A stretch of 64,000 bases of DNA from Salinimicrobium sp963709775 (lineage in GTDB: Bacteria; Bacteroidota; Bacteroidia; Flavobacteriales; Flavobacteriaceae). Of this stretch, positions 7,340 through 14,810 are shown piece by piece. Position numbers and translations under genes: made by a program. The notes under the pieces were generated by a model. That model was not told the DNA's origin. It saw only the letters and a list, made by a program, of their open reading frames with translations, and ran no database searches. Numbering within the stretch: the first letter of the stretch is position 1; each line of letters opens with the position of its first letter. The stretch covers positions 62,001 to 126,000 of the forward strand of contig CAVPXS010000001.1 in NCBI GenBank assembly GCA_963709775.1, in the 5' to 3' direction.

Positions 7340-7909
7340 TTATTGCTTCTTGAATTCAGCGTCAACGTCGATGACTACCTTGTCGCTCAACATAGCTTCA
7401 GGGAATTTTGGTCCCAGATTGAAATCCGATCTACTTACATCTCCAGTAATCTCAAACCCGGAAACTAATTCCCCATTTTGATTTGTAATGGTGCCCCGAT
7501 GCCAAACATCAAGAGTAACAGGTTTTGTGATTCCGTGGAAAGTTAGATCCCCGGACACTTTATATTTCCCTTCTCCCACTTTTTCTGAAGAAGTACTCAC
7601 AAATGTCATTTTTGGATACTTTTCAGCATCAAAAAAGTCGGCACTCTTTAGGTGACTGTCTCTTTTTTCAACTCCTGTGTCAATAGAAGGCACCTGAATT
7701 TCTACCGTATATTTTGCATCACTAAGATCTTCTTTTGAAGTTTCTATAGTAGCATCAAATTCGTTGAAACGGCCTTCCACTTCCGAAATTCCAAGGTGAG
7801 TGATCCCGAAAGAAACCTGAGAATGAGCCTTATCGGCTTTCCAGGTGGTTTGAGCAGAAATAGCTGTGCTTAAAAAAGCGATAAATAGAAAAGATAATAT
7901 TTGTTTCAT
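7340..7909 (-). CDS. YceI family protein, secreted
   Basis: YceI proteins are periplasmic lipocalin-like barrels that bind amphiphilic or isoprenoid-type molecules. With the start at 7909 (MKQILSFLFI) the protein has 189 residues and a clear signal peptide ending ISA-Q. An upstream in-frame ATG at 7948 would overlap the frnE gene and bury the signal, so it is rejected. Family features are W-x-x-D-x-x-H-S near the mature N-terminus, the KYPKMTF strand and DLTFHGITKPV. It is the last gene of the operon, 25 bp after frnE, and is a paralogue of the unsecreted YceI protein at the head of the operon. Confidence 0.9.
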   Translation of the reverse strand: MKQILSFLFIAFLSTAISAQTTWKADKAHSQVSFGITHLGISEVEGRFNEFDATIETSKEDLSDAKYTVEIQVPSIDTGVEKRDSHLKSADFFDAEKYPKMTFVSTSSEKVGEGKYKVSGDLTFHGITKPVTLDVWHRGTITNQNGELVSGFEITGDVSRSDFNLGPKFPEAMLSDKVVIDVDAEFKKQ

Positions 7910-7934
7910 CTTGTTTGTTTTAATTGTTAATAGA

Positions 7935-8573
7935 TCATTGTTTGTCATTCATTGCCTTTTCCAGGGTCTGCAAAAAAGCTTCTGTGGGTTGTGCTCCCGA
8001 AACGGCATAGCGATCATCAAAGACAAAGAAGGGAACGCCTGTTACACCAATATTTCTCGCCTCCATTTCATCCTGCTTAACCTCATAATCAAAATCATCA
8101 GATTCAAGCATCTGTTTCACTTCAGCGGCATTCATTCCTATAGAAGCAGCTATTTCAACCAGAACTTCGGGATTGTCAATGTTTTTTGCAGCTTCAAAAT
8201 GTGCTTTAAACAAAGCTTCTTCAATCTCATCGCCCAGCTCTTTGGATTTTGCCATCTGGATCAACTTATGCGCTCTAAAAGAATTTGCCAGCACAGAATC
8301 TTCAAGGTTAAAATCCAGCCCCACTTCCTTAGCCATTTGGGTAGCGCCGCTAAACATTTGCGTTGCCTGCTCTTTGGAAACACCTTTTGCTTCGACGAAA
8401 TAATCGATAGAATTCATGTCTGCACGCGTTTCCAGCGTAGGGTCTAACTGAAAGCTTTTCCAGGTGATCTTTACCTTATCTTTTTCCGGAAATTGCTCCA
8501 GCGCAGCTTCAAATTTTCTTTTGCCAATGTAACAGAAAGGACATCTAACGTCCGACCAAATTTTTACTTCCAT
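7935..8573 (-). CDS. DsbA family oxidoreductase, FrnE-like
   Basis: This 212-residue cytoplasmic protein (no signal peptide) starts MEVKIWSDVR followed by CPFC (Cys11, Cys14), the FrnE variant of the DsbA active site. An all-helical insert (about 60-150) precedes the closing thioredoxin half with GVTGVPFFVFDDRYAVSGAQ, which supplies the cis-Pro. FrnE relatives are thiol oxidoreductases linked to oxidative stress. The start is 2 bp after the restored stop of the preceding gene and 25 bp separate it from the following yceI, so it is co-transcribed with both. The client is unknown. Confidence 0.9.
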   Translation of the reverse strand: MEVKIWSDVRCPFCYIGKRKFEAALEQFPEKDKVKITWKSFQLDPTLETRADMNSIDYFVEAKGVSKEQATQMFSGATQMAKEVGLDFNLEDSVLANSFRAHKLIQMAKSKELGDEIEEALFKAHFEAAKNIDNPEVLVEIAASIGMNAAEVKQMLESDDFDYEVKQDEMEARNIGVTGVPFFVFDDRYAVSGAQPTEAFLQTLEKAMNDKQ

Positions 8574-8575
8574 AA

Positions 8576-9054
8576 CTACTTTTTTTGATGATAACCTGCA
8601 GCTTCCAAAAAGTTCTGCACGGTTTCTTTTGCTTCTTTATTCCTCCCAAAAATATGAAAATTTGAATCTATTATTTCCAACTCCACCACCCTGGAATATG
8701 GCAGCAAGTCCTGAAAACAAAATTTTTTGCATTTCCCAACTTCCCGTAATGAGAAATTACCAGAACAATTTTTTGAGTGGAAACCTGCTTAATCCTATCC
8801 AGTAGCTTAGGTTCGATCTCCCCGGGTTGGATAAAAGCGATAGCATCGGCCTCCCAACAACCATCTTTTTCACAGGTTGTGAATTCAATTTCGGCCGATA
8901 CGTCCAGATCCCTCAGCCGTGTCTTTAAAATTGATTTCTTCGTTTCATCGCGGGAGATGAACAGCAGGCGCAAGTCCTGCTGCACAGCTGCTATTGCCAA
9001 AGCCGGACAAAATTCCTTGCTTTCCCCAATAATTGCCACTGTCTTCTTCCTCAT
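8576..9054 (-). pseudogene. Rossmann-like NAD(P)-binding protein with a -1 frameshift
   Basis: The frame from 9054 starts MRKKTVAIIGESKEF, a Rossmann-type beta-alpha turn, and runs to residue 120 or so in the expected fold. It then hits GCAAAAAATTTTG near 8728 and ends in an unrelated tail at 8671. Reading -1 from that point gives a smooth continuation (DLLPYSRVVELEIIDSNFHI) to a TAG at 8576-8578, only 2 bp before the frnE ATG, as expected for an operon gene. The full product would have about 159 residues. I do not recognise a specific enzyme. The break is either a lost base, real or in the data, or a -1 recoding site, since A-AAT-TTT fits X-XXY-YYZ. Confidence 0.7.
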
Positions 9055-9102
9055 CCTATCGATTTCTTTCAGAAATAAGTTTTCTCCCTCTGCGATGTGA
9101 GC

Positions 9103-9630
9103 TTATGCTACTTTTACGAACTGTACCTCCACGTTTATTTTGATCTGGTCTCCCAAAACCACGTTTCCTGCTTCGGTAACTGCATGATAGGTCAAACCGA
9201 ATTCTTTTCGGCTAATTTTCCCCGATACAGTAAGTCCGGCTTTGGTTTGACCATAAGGATCTACAACTTCGCCTCCATATTCAACATCTAAAGTCACAGC
9301 TTTTGTCACGTCCTTAATAGTAAGTTGTCCTTCCACCTTATCTTCATTTACGTTAAAACTATCAGCTTTAAAAACGAGGTAAGGGTGGTTTTCCACCTCA
9401 AAGAAATCACCAGATCTTAGGTGCTCATCTCTTTGATCATTGCTGGTATCAATAGATTTTACATCTGCCTTAAACTCGATGTCATTAACCTTTTTAAATT
9501 CCTCTCCTTCACTCTCGCCCGATCCTTCAAAAACCTTGAATTTCCCGGTAACGGTTGAGATCATTAGGTGCTTTACTTTAAAAGTTACTTCACTGTGTGT
9601 TGGATCAATATTCCATTTTGTACTTGCCAT
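9103..9630 (-). CDS. YceI family protein, cytoplasmic form
   Basis: This 175-residue YceI protein lacks a signal peptide: it starts MASTKWNIDPTHSEV, directly with the family motif W-x-x-D-x-x-H-S-x-V. The core DEHLRSGDFFEVENHPYLVF region is intact. It heads the operon yceI, Rossmann protein, FrnE, secreted yceI, and lies under a well-formed promoter (9667-9697) with a CRP-type palindrome upstream. A family normally thought of as periplasmic is thus present in both compartments. The ligand is unknown. Confidence 0.9.
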   Translation of the reverse strand: MASTKWNIDPTHSEVTFKVKHLMISTVTGKFKVFEGSGESEGEEFKKVNDIEFKADVKSIDTSNDQRDEHLRSGDFFEVENHPYLVFKADSFNVNEDKVEGQLTIKDVTKAVTLDVEYGGEVVDPYGQTKAGLTVSGKISRKEFGLTYHAVTEAGNVVLGDQIKINVEVQFVKVA

Positions 9631-9666
9631 ATTCTTTGTTTTATATGTTAATGATTAATTACAGCA

Positions 9667-9697
9667 CAAATTTACAAGCACAGTTTCCCGTGGCCAA
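9667..9697 (-). promoter_or_regulatory. Promoter of the yceI-frnE operon
   Basis: On the minus strand TTG (9697-9695), a 20 bp spacer, then TAAATTTG (9674-9667) match the Bacteroidota -33/-7 pattern TTG/TAnnTTTG. The box ends 36 bp before the yceI ATG, so the start of transcription is expected near 9660. Confidence 0.65.
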
Positions 9698-9718
9698 TGA
9701 CCTATGATAATAAATGAA

Positions 9719-9734
9719 TGTGATCTATGTCACA
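9719..9734. promoter_or_regulatory. Perfect CRP-type operator TGTGA-N6-TCACA
   Basis: TGTGATCTATGTCACA has both half-sites of the Crp consensus without mismatch. Its centre is about 65 bp upstream of the predicted transcription start of the yceI operon, a class I activator position. The Crp/Fnr gene next to it encodes the matching recognition helix (RETLSR). Confidence 0.75.
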
Positions 9735-9817
9735 GTTTCAATAAAAATTACTGATATACAATAGTTTGGAATTTCTTCGGAAGAAGAGGTGTCAAAAATG
9801 ACATTTTAGAGAGGTAT

Positions 9818-10399
9818 TTACGAACCTGAAGTGATCTGGCTGCGAATACGGCTAAGAGTTTCCCGTGTTACGCCAAGATAGGAAGCGATCATATGAAGCG
9901 GCACCCGCTGAATAACATCGGGGAATTCCTTCAGCATTTTTTGATAGCGCTCCTCGGCCGTAGTACTAAAAGTGCCCATCAATCGGCGTTGTGTGGCGAT
10001 AAGGTTATTCTGAATGAGGATTCGGAAGTAACGTTCAAAGGCAGGAACTTCTTTCAGCAGTTGATCCCAGGACTCTTTGGTGATGAGCAGCAATTCACTA
10101 TCCTCCAAAGCTTCAATATTATATTCTGAAGGTTCTCCGGTTAAAAAACTGTAGAGATCCCCACTCCACCAGCCCTGCATGGCAAACTGCAAAATGTGCT
10201 CATTCCCCTTTTCATCAATTGTGTAACTTCTTAAAAGCCCTTTTTCGACGAAAGTGGTATAAATACAAGGTTCCCCCTCCTCAAATAAAAATCGTCTTTT
10301 TCGCAGTTTCTTCGGAAGGAACAGCGTTTTGGCATATTCAAATTCCTCTTCACTAATAGAGATAGTTTCATTGAATTTTTGCTGCAGAAAATCGAACAT
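9818..10399 (-). CDS. Crp/Fnr family transcriptional regulator
   Basis: With the start at 10399 (MFDFLQQKFN) the protein has 193 residues, the usual size for Bacteroidota members; an in-frame ATG at 10471 would add 24 unlikely residues. The N-terminal cyclic-nucleotide-binding-type barrel contains FLFEEGEPCIYTTFVEKG. The C-terminal winged helix has ASYLGVTRETLSRIR. Arg-Glu and the following Arg sit where E. coli CRP has Arg180, Glu181 and Arg185, which read TGTGA. A perfect TGTGA-N6-TCACA lies 84 bp past its stop, before the yceI operon, so this is its likely target. No Cys cluster for an Fe-S centre is visible. The effector is unknown. Confidence 0.88.
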   Translation of the reverse strand: MFDFLQQKFNETISISEEEFEYAKTLFLPKKLRKRRFLFEEGEPCIYTTFVEKGLLRSYTIDEKGNEHILQFAMQGWWSGDLYSFLTGEPSEYNIEALEDSELLLITKESWDQLLKEVPAFERYFRILIQNNLIATQRRLMGTFSTTAEERYQKMLKEFPDVIQRVPLHMIASYLGVTRETLSRIRSQITSGS

Positions 10400-10708
10400 G
10401 GAAAGCGAAAAATTTAGATCATAAAGATATATATTATTCCTGAAGCCTTTTAACCTGCTTATCTCTTCCACTTATTGCAGGATAAGCTTCTCAAATGATT
10501 TTTAAAAGTCCTCTGCACTTTTAAACCAATACAACCAGAGGTTTTTTTAGTTGCTCACAAATCTTTTTAGAGTGCTCCCAAACTCCGAAGCTGTGGCCGG
10601 AAAAGAGCCTGATATTGGGTTTTGGAGTCGGCACCCCGTTCTATTAGCAAAACGAACCCGGTTTTTCCCCCGGACTTTGAGAATTAAGAATCTTCATTAA
10701 ATTCTTAT

Positions 10709-10716
10709 TATCTTTG
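10709..10716 (+). promoter_or_regulatory. -7 box upstream of the sugar dehydrogenase
   Basis: TATCTTTG fits TAnnTTTG and lies 46 bp before the chosen ATG at 10763. A TTTG at 10676 is too far away (29 bp) to be a convincing -33 element. Confidence 0.45.
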
Positions 10717-10762
10717 AATTTCCCCTTTTGCGAGGGTGTCAATCCATGATAACATTTTTAAG

Positions 10763-11941
10763 ATGAAAAAGCTTTTTATACTTAGTCTTGGCCTTAGCCT
10801 TGTCGCCTGCGGAGAAAATGGCAAACAAGCCGAAAATACCGAACAGGTTACAGAAAACGATACTGTAGTACAAAATTCTCCTGTTACCATTCCCGAAGAG
10901 GAATTGACCACAGAAGAATATGAATATGAAGTGGTAGTTCCCGATCTTGAGATCGCCTGGGGGATGGACTTCCTGCCCGATGGCAGCATGCTTATTTCAG
11001 AGAAAAACGGAGATCTTATACACTTTCACAACGGTCAAAAGCAACAGGTAAAAGGAGCTCCTCAGGTTTACAACCGCGGCCAGGGAGGATTTCTTGATGT
11101 AGCCGTAGGCCCTAATTATGAGAGCGACGGCTGGATCTATTTCACTTACTCCTCTGAAGAAGGTGAAGGCGAAGGCGGAAACACTGCATTAATGCGTGCA
11201 AAACTTGAGAACAATCAACTTACTAATAAAGAAGTTCTTTATAAAGCCACTCCCAACACCACCCGCGGACAACATTTTGGTTCCCGGATTTCTTTTGACG
11301 GGCAGGGGCATTTATTCTTTAGTATTGGGGACCGTGGGGACCGCGATGTGAATCCACAGGACCTCACCCGCGACGGCGGAAAAGTTTACAGACTCAATCT
11401 TGACGGCAGCATCCCGCAGGATAATCCTTTTGTGGGAAGGGAAAATGCAGTAGAAGCAGTTTATTCGTACGGACACAGGAATCCGCAGGGAATGATCTAC
11501 AATGAAGAGACTGGCGAGGTATGGGTGCATGAGCACGGCCCACAGGGAGGTGACGAGATCAATGCTATAAAAAAAGGAGCTAACTATGGCTGGCCACTGG
11601 TAAGCTACGGAATAAACTACGATGGAACTTCCTTTACAGATGAAACTTCAGGACCAGATTTTGAAGATCCGCTTTATTATTGGGTTCCTTCTATTGCTCC
11701 AAGTGGTTTTGTGCATGTAACATCAAATAAATATCCCGAGCTGCAGGGAGACCTTTTGGTAGGCTCGCTTAAATTCCAGTACGTTGAACATTTAAAGCTT
11801 GACGGAAAAACTGTAATTGCACGGGAAAAAATTCTGGAACAAATCGGCCGCGTACGTGATATTATTCAGTCGCCTGACGGAGACATCTATGTTTCAGTTG
11901 AAGGTAAAGGTATTGTTAGAATACTTCCGAAGCAGTCGTAA
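10763..11941 (+). CDS. PQQ-dependent aldose/sorbosone dehydrogenase, lipoprotein
   Basis: This matches the soluble glucose/sorbosone dehydrogenase family (YliI-like), six-bladed propellers that oxidise aldoses with PQQ. The start at 10763 gives a lipoprotein signal (LSLVAC); an upstream ATG at 10736 would add nine residues before it. Family blocks are DFLPDGSMLISEKNG, RGQHFGSRISFDG, HLFFSIGDRGD, YGHRNPQGM and HEHGPQGGDEINAIKKGANYGWP. Length is 392 residues. Its stop overlaps the next start (TAATG), and that gene encodes a lipoprotein cytochrome c, the likely electron acceptor. No PQQ synthesis genes are in the window. The sugar is unknown. Confidence 0.88.
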   Translation: MKKLFILSLGLSLVACGENGKQAENTEQVTENDTVVQNSPVTIPEEELTTEEYEYEVVVPDLEIAWGMDFLPDGSMLISEKNGDLIHFHNGQKQQVKGAPQVYNRGQGGFLDVAVGPNYESDGWIYFTYSSEEGEGEGGNTALMRAKLENNQLTNKEVLYKATPNTTRGQHFGSRISFDGQGHLFFSIGDRGDRDVNPQDLTRDGGKVYRLNLDGSIPQDNPFVGRENAVEAVYSYGHRNPQGMIYNEETGEVWVHEHGPQGGDEINAIKKGANYGWPLVSYGINYDGTSFTDETSGPDFEDPLYYWVPSIAPSGFVHVTSNKYPELQGDLLVGSLKFQYVEHLKLDGKTVIAREKILEQIGRVRDIIQSPDGDIYVSVEGKGIVRILPKQS

Positions 11942-12375
11942 TGAAGAAACTTTTATTGGCTTTCCTGCTCGTATTGATCCTTGGTTGCAAGAATAATTCC
12001 GAAGAGAAAACAACAGCGATCTCACAGCAGGAATTTACACCCGAAATGAAAGAGAGTATTTCCAGGGGAGCACAACTCTATAACAACTTTTGCGCCTCCT
12101 GCCATCTTTCAAGTGGCGAGGGAATTAAAGGGGTATTTCCACCCCTGCAGAACTCCGACTGGCTGGCAGAAAAGCGAAAAGAATCCATCCATGCCGTCAA
12201 ATATGGTCTTCGCGGCCCAATTGAAGTTAACGGGGAGGAATATGACAACCTCATGCCTCAACTGGGGCTTAGCGATCGTGAAGTTGCCGATGTAATGAAC
12301 TACATCAACAATGCCTGGGGCAACAGCTTGAGAGAGCCTGTGACAGAAGAGGAAGTGACTGCCATAACAAAATAA
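11941..12375 (+). CDS. Lipoprotein cytochrome c, partner of the sugar dehydrogenase
   Basis: This 144-residue class I cytochrome c has a lipobox (LILGC, Cys16), a haem site CASCH at 51-55 and a probable axial Met in DNLMPQLG. The chain closely resembles the C-terminal cytochrome domain of the NirK protein at 17059-18531: both have FPPL, then the EVNGE(E/T)Y block. Translation is coupled to the dehydrogenase gene by a one-base overlap. The likely role is to take electrons from PQQ and pass them to a terminal oxidase, and possibly to NirK. Confidence 0.9.
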   Translation: MKKLLLAFLLVLILGCKNNSEEKTTAISQQEFTPEMKESISRGAQLYNNFCASCHLSSGEGIKGVFPPLQNSDWLAEKRKESIHAVKYGLRGPIEVNGEEYDNLMPQLGLSDREVADVMNYINNAWGNSLREPVTEEEVTAITK

Positions 12376-12402
12376 AACATACTTTTTACAACGGTAAATA
12401 AT

Positions 12403-12410
12403 TACCTTTG
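12403..12410 (+). promoter_or_regulatory. -7 box of udk
   Basis: TACCTTTG matches TAnnTTTG, 15 bp before the udk ATG, implying a leader of only about 10 nt. Confidence 0.5.
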
Positions 12411-12425
12411 CCGAAAATTTAGAAT

Positions 12426-13034
12426 ATGTTGATCATTGGAATCGCCGGTGGCACCGGTAGCGGAAAAACAACTGTAGTTAATCAGATCATCGAAGAGCTG
12501 AAGAACGAAGAAGTAGACGTCATATCCCAGGATTCTTACTACCAGGACACCAGCCATCTTAGCTATGAGCAGCGTACAAAAATTAACTTTGACCACCCTA
12601 AATCAATAGATTTTGATCTTCTTGTATCCCACCTAAAAGATCTAAAGGCGGGAAAGAATATTCAGCAGCCGGTTTACTCCTTTAAGCAGCACAACCGCAC
12701 TTCCGAAACTATTACCATCGAGCCGCGCAAGGTGATCATAGTGGAAGGAATTCTTATCCTTACCCATCCCGATATTAGGGAAATGTTTGACATCAAGATC
12801 TACGTGCATGCCGATAGTGATGAGCGGCTCATTCGTCGTCTCAAACGCGACATCGCCGAAAGAGGTCGGGATCTGGAAGAGGTTCTAAACCGCTACCAAA
12901 CTACCTTAAAGCCCATGCACCAACAGTTCATCGAACCTACAAAGGAGTTTGCCGATATCATTATTCCTACAAATCGCTACAATACAGTGGCTGTTGATAT
13001 TGTTCAAACGATCATTCGCCAGCGTTTACTCTAA
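12426..13034 (+). CDS. udk: Uridine kinase
   Basis: Uridine/cytidine kinase of pyrimidine salvage. The 202-residue protein has the P-loop GGTGSGKTT (8-16), the substrate-binding stretch QDSYYQD, NFDHPKSIDF and the YVHADSDERLIRRLKRD lid region. Length is normal. It is the first gene of a short run with a DivIC-like gene 18 bp downstream. Confidence 0.95.
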   Translation: MLIIGIAGGTGSGKTTVVNQIIEELKNEEVDVISQDSYYQDTSHLSYEQRTKINFDHPKSIDFDLLVSHLKDLKAGKNIQQPVYSFKQHNRTSETITIEPRKVIIVEGILILTHPDIREMFDIKIYVHADSDERLIRRLKRDIAERGRDLEEVLNRYQTTLKPMHQQFIEPTKEFADIIIPTNRYNTVAVDIVQTIIRQRLL

Positions 13035-13039
13035 TTTTG
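13032..13039 (+). promoter_or_regulatory. Possible -7 box before the divIC/ftsB-like gene
   Basis: TAATTTTG fits TAnnTTTG at the udk stop, 13 bp before the next ATG. It could give the division gene its own transcript, or be chance in AT-rich sequence. Confidence 0.35.
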
Positions 13040-13052
13040 TATATTTCGGGTT

Positions 13053-13370
13053 ATGAAGTGGAAAGACATCCGCAATAATAGATGGGTACGCATCTTCGCC
13101 AACAAATATACGCTGGTGCTGCTGGCCTTTAGTTTTTGGATGCTCTTCCTGGACAGCAACTCCTGGCTTATTCACCGTGAACTCGATCTTGAGATCGATG
13201 ACCTGGAAAAGAACAGGGAATATTACCTCAACGAAATCTCGGGTGACCAGGCCATTATGGAAAATCTCAACGACTCCCTTGAACTTGAGAAATTTGCCCG
13301 GCGCGAGTACTTTATGAAGAGGGATAATGAAGAGATCTTTATCATTGAGTACAAGGAGGCAGAAGAATAG
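13053..13370 (+). CDS. FtsB/DivIC-family septum formation initiator
   Basis: This 105-residue bitopic protein has a short basic N-terminus, one membrane span (about residues 20-35) and a heptad-like coiled coil (LEIDDLEKNREYYLNEI, then the 70-90 region). It ends with the FARREYFMKRDNEEIF motif typical of Bacteroidota FtsB/DivIC proteins. It would act in the divisome with FtsL and FtsQ. The position after udk and before mutA is common in flavobacteria, as I recall. Confidence 0.85.
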   Translation: MKWKDIRNNRWVRIFANKYTLVLLAFSFWMLFLDSNSWLIHRELDLEIDDLEKNREYYLNEISGDQAIMENLNDSLELEKFARREYFMKRDNEEIFIIEYKEAEE

Positions 13371-13406
13371 TTTCTAAAAATTCGATTTTGAGGGCCTTTT
13401 AATTTT

Positions 13407-14807
13407 ATGAAAATGACAGAGAATTTATTCAAAGAATTTGAAGAAGTATCGGCCAAACAGTGGAAACAGAAGATACAATATGACCTAAAAGGTGCCGATT
13501 ATAATGAAACCCTGGTTTGGAAATCGCTTGACGGGATCAACGTAAAGCCTTTTTACCATCCCGATGAATCTCCCGAACCCGTACAGTTAAGTACACCGCT
13601 TAAATGGAATATCACCGAGCAGATCTATGTTACTTCTGCTGAAAAAGCAAATAAAAAAGCACTTGAAGCTCTCAAGAAAGGAGCCGAAAGCATCTGGTTT
13701 ATTCTTCCGTCGGAAGATGTTGATGTAAAAGACCTTTTTTCGAACCTTGATCTTTCCAGGTTTCCTGTCTACCTGAAGCCTGAATTTGCTTCGGAAGAAT
13801 TTTTTCTTCGACTGGATGAGCAGTTAACACCGGATTCCCGGGTTTTCCTTCAGTTTGATATTGTAGGAAACCTTGCCCGCAGCGGCAACTGGTATAAAGA
13901 TCTGAAAGAAGATCATAGGGTGCTCGATACACTGCTCCAAAAATGTCAAAATCTGAAGTCATTTCTTTCAGTTGACATGGCACTTTATCAAAATGCCGGC
14001 GCGACCATTCCGCAGCAACTGGCATACGCATTGGCACATGTAAATGAATACCTCAATCACATTGCCGAAAAACCTGAAGTGTCAAAAAGGGCAAAATTTC
14101 AGTTCGTTGTTTCGGTGGGGCCAAATTACTTTTTCGAGATCGCCAAGCTTCGAGCCCTTAGGCTCCTGTTTTCAACGCTAAGCAGCGAGTACGACTTTGA
14201 AACCGACTGTGACATACTTGCACAGCCTTCCCGTCGTAACAAAACCTTATACGATTATAATGTCAACCTGCTGCGCACCACTACCGAATGTATGAGTGCG
14301 GTTCTTGGCGGCGCAAACAGCGTTTGCAATATGGCTTACGATGCCATTTACCATAAGAACAACGACTTTGGAAGCCGAATTGCCCGTAACCAGCTACTGG
14401 TACTTAAGCATGAAAGTTATTTTGAAAAAGTGGCAAATCCGGCAGAGGGCAGTTATTATATCGAAACCCTTACCCACGAAATGGCCGACAAGGCTTTAGA
14501 CATTTTCAAGAATATTGAAAATGGTGGAGGATTTGTTACTCAGTTAAAGGAAGGGATCATTCAGAAGAAGATTTCTGAAAGTGCTGCCAGGGAACAGGAA
14601 GAGTTTGATGCAGGGAAGCTGGTGCTGGTTGGCACCAACAAATATCCCAATCCACAGGATAAGATGAAGGAGGAGCTGGAGCTGTATCCTTTCGTAAAGC
14701 AAAAGCCGCGAAAGACTTTACTACAGCCTGTAATTGAAAAACGTTTATCAGAAAAAACCGAACAGGAAAGACTTAAGGAAGAGGAAAGTATTAACAGCGA
14801 AAAATAG
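13407..14807 (+). CDS. mutA: Methylmalonyl-CoA mutase, small (beta) subunit
   Basis: This 466-residue protein is the non-catalytic partner of MutB. It has the TIM-barrel part of the mutase fold (for example PSRRNKTLYDYNVNLLRTTTECM and NDFGSRIARNQLLVLKHES). It lacks the C-terminal cobalamin domain, as expected for bacterial small subunits. The start at 13407 follows a clear 36 bp gap. mutB begins 3 bp after its stop, so the two are coupled. Together they interconvert succinyl-CoA and methylmalonyl-CoA in the propionate pathway. Confidence 0.92.
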   Translation: MKMTENLFKEFEEVSAKQWKQKIQYDLKGADYNETLVWKSLDGINVKPFYHPDESPEPVQLSTPLKWNITEQIYVTSAEKANKKALEALKKGAESIWFILPSEDVDVKDLFSNLDLSRFPVYLKPEFASEEFFLRLDEQLTPDSRVFLQFDIVGNLARSGNWYKDLKEDHRVLDTLLQKCQNLKSFLSVDMALYQNAGATIPQQLAYALAHVNEYLNHIAEKPEVSKRAKFQFVVSVGPNYFFEIAKLRALRLLFSTLSSEYDFETDCDILAQPSRRNKTLYDYNVNLLRTTTECMSAVLGGANSVCNMAYDAIYHKNNDFGSRIARNQLLVLKHESYFEKVANPAEGSYYIETLTHEMADKALDIFKNIENGGGFVTQLKEGIIQKKISESAAREQEEFDAGKLVLVGTNKYPNPQDKMKEELELYPFVKQKPRKTLLQPVIEKRLSEKTEQERLKEEESINSEK

Positions 14808-14810
14808 AAT

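Noticed and set aside
7909..7948. Longer start for the secreted YceI protein
   Set aside because: It would place 13 hydrophilic residues before an otherwise perfect signal peptide and overlap the frnE gene.
10399..10471. Longer start for the Crp/Fnr regulator
   Set aside because: It adds 24 residues absent from the usual family length; MFDFLQQ is the natural beginning. Not excluded with certainty.
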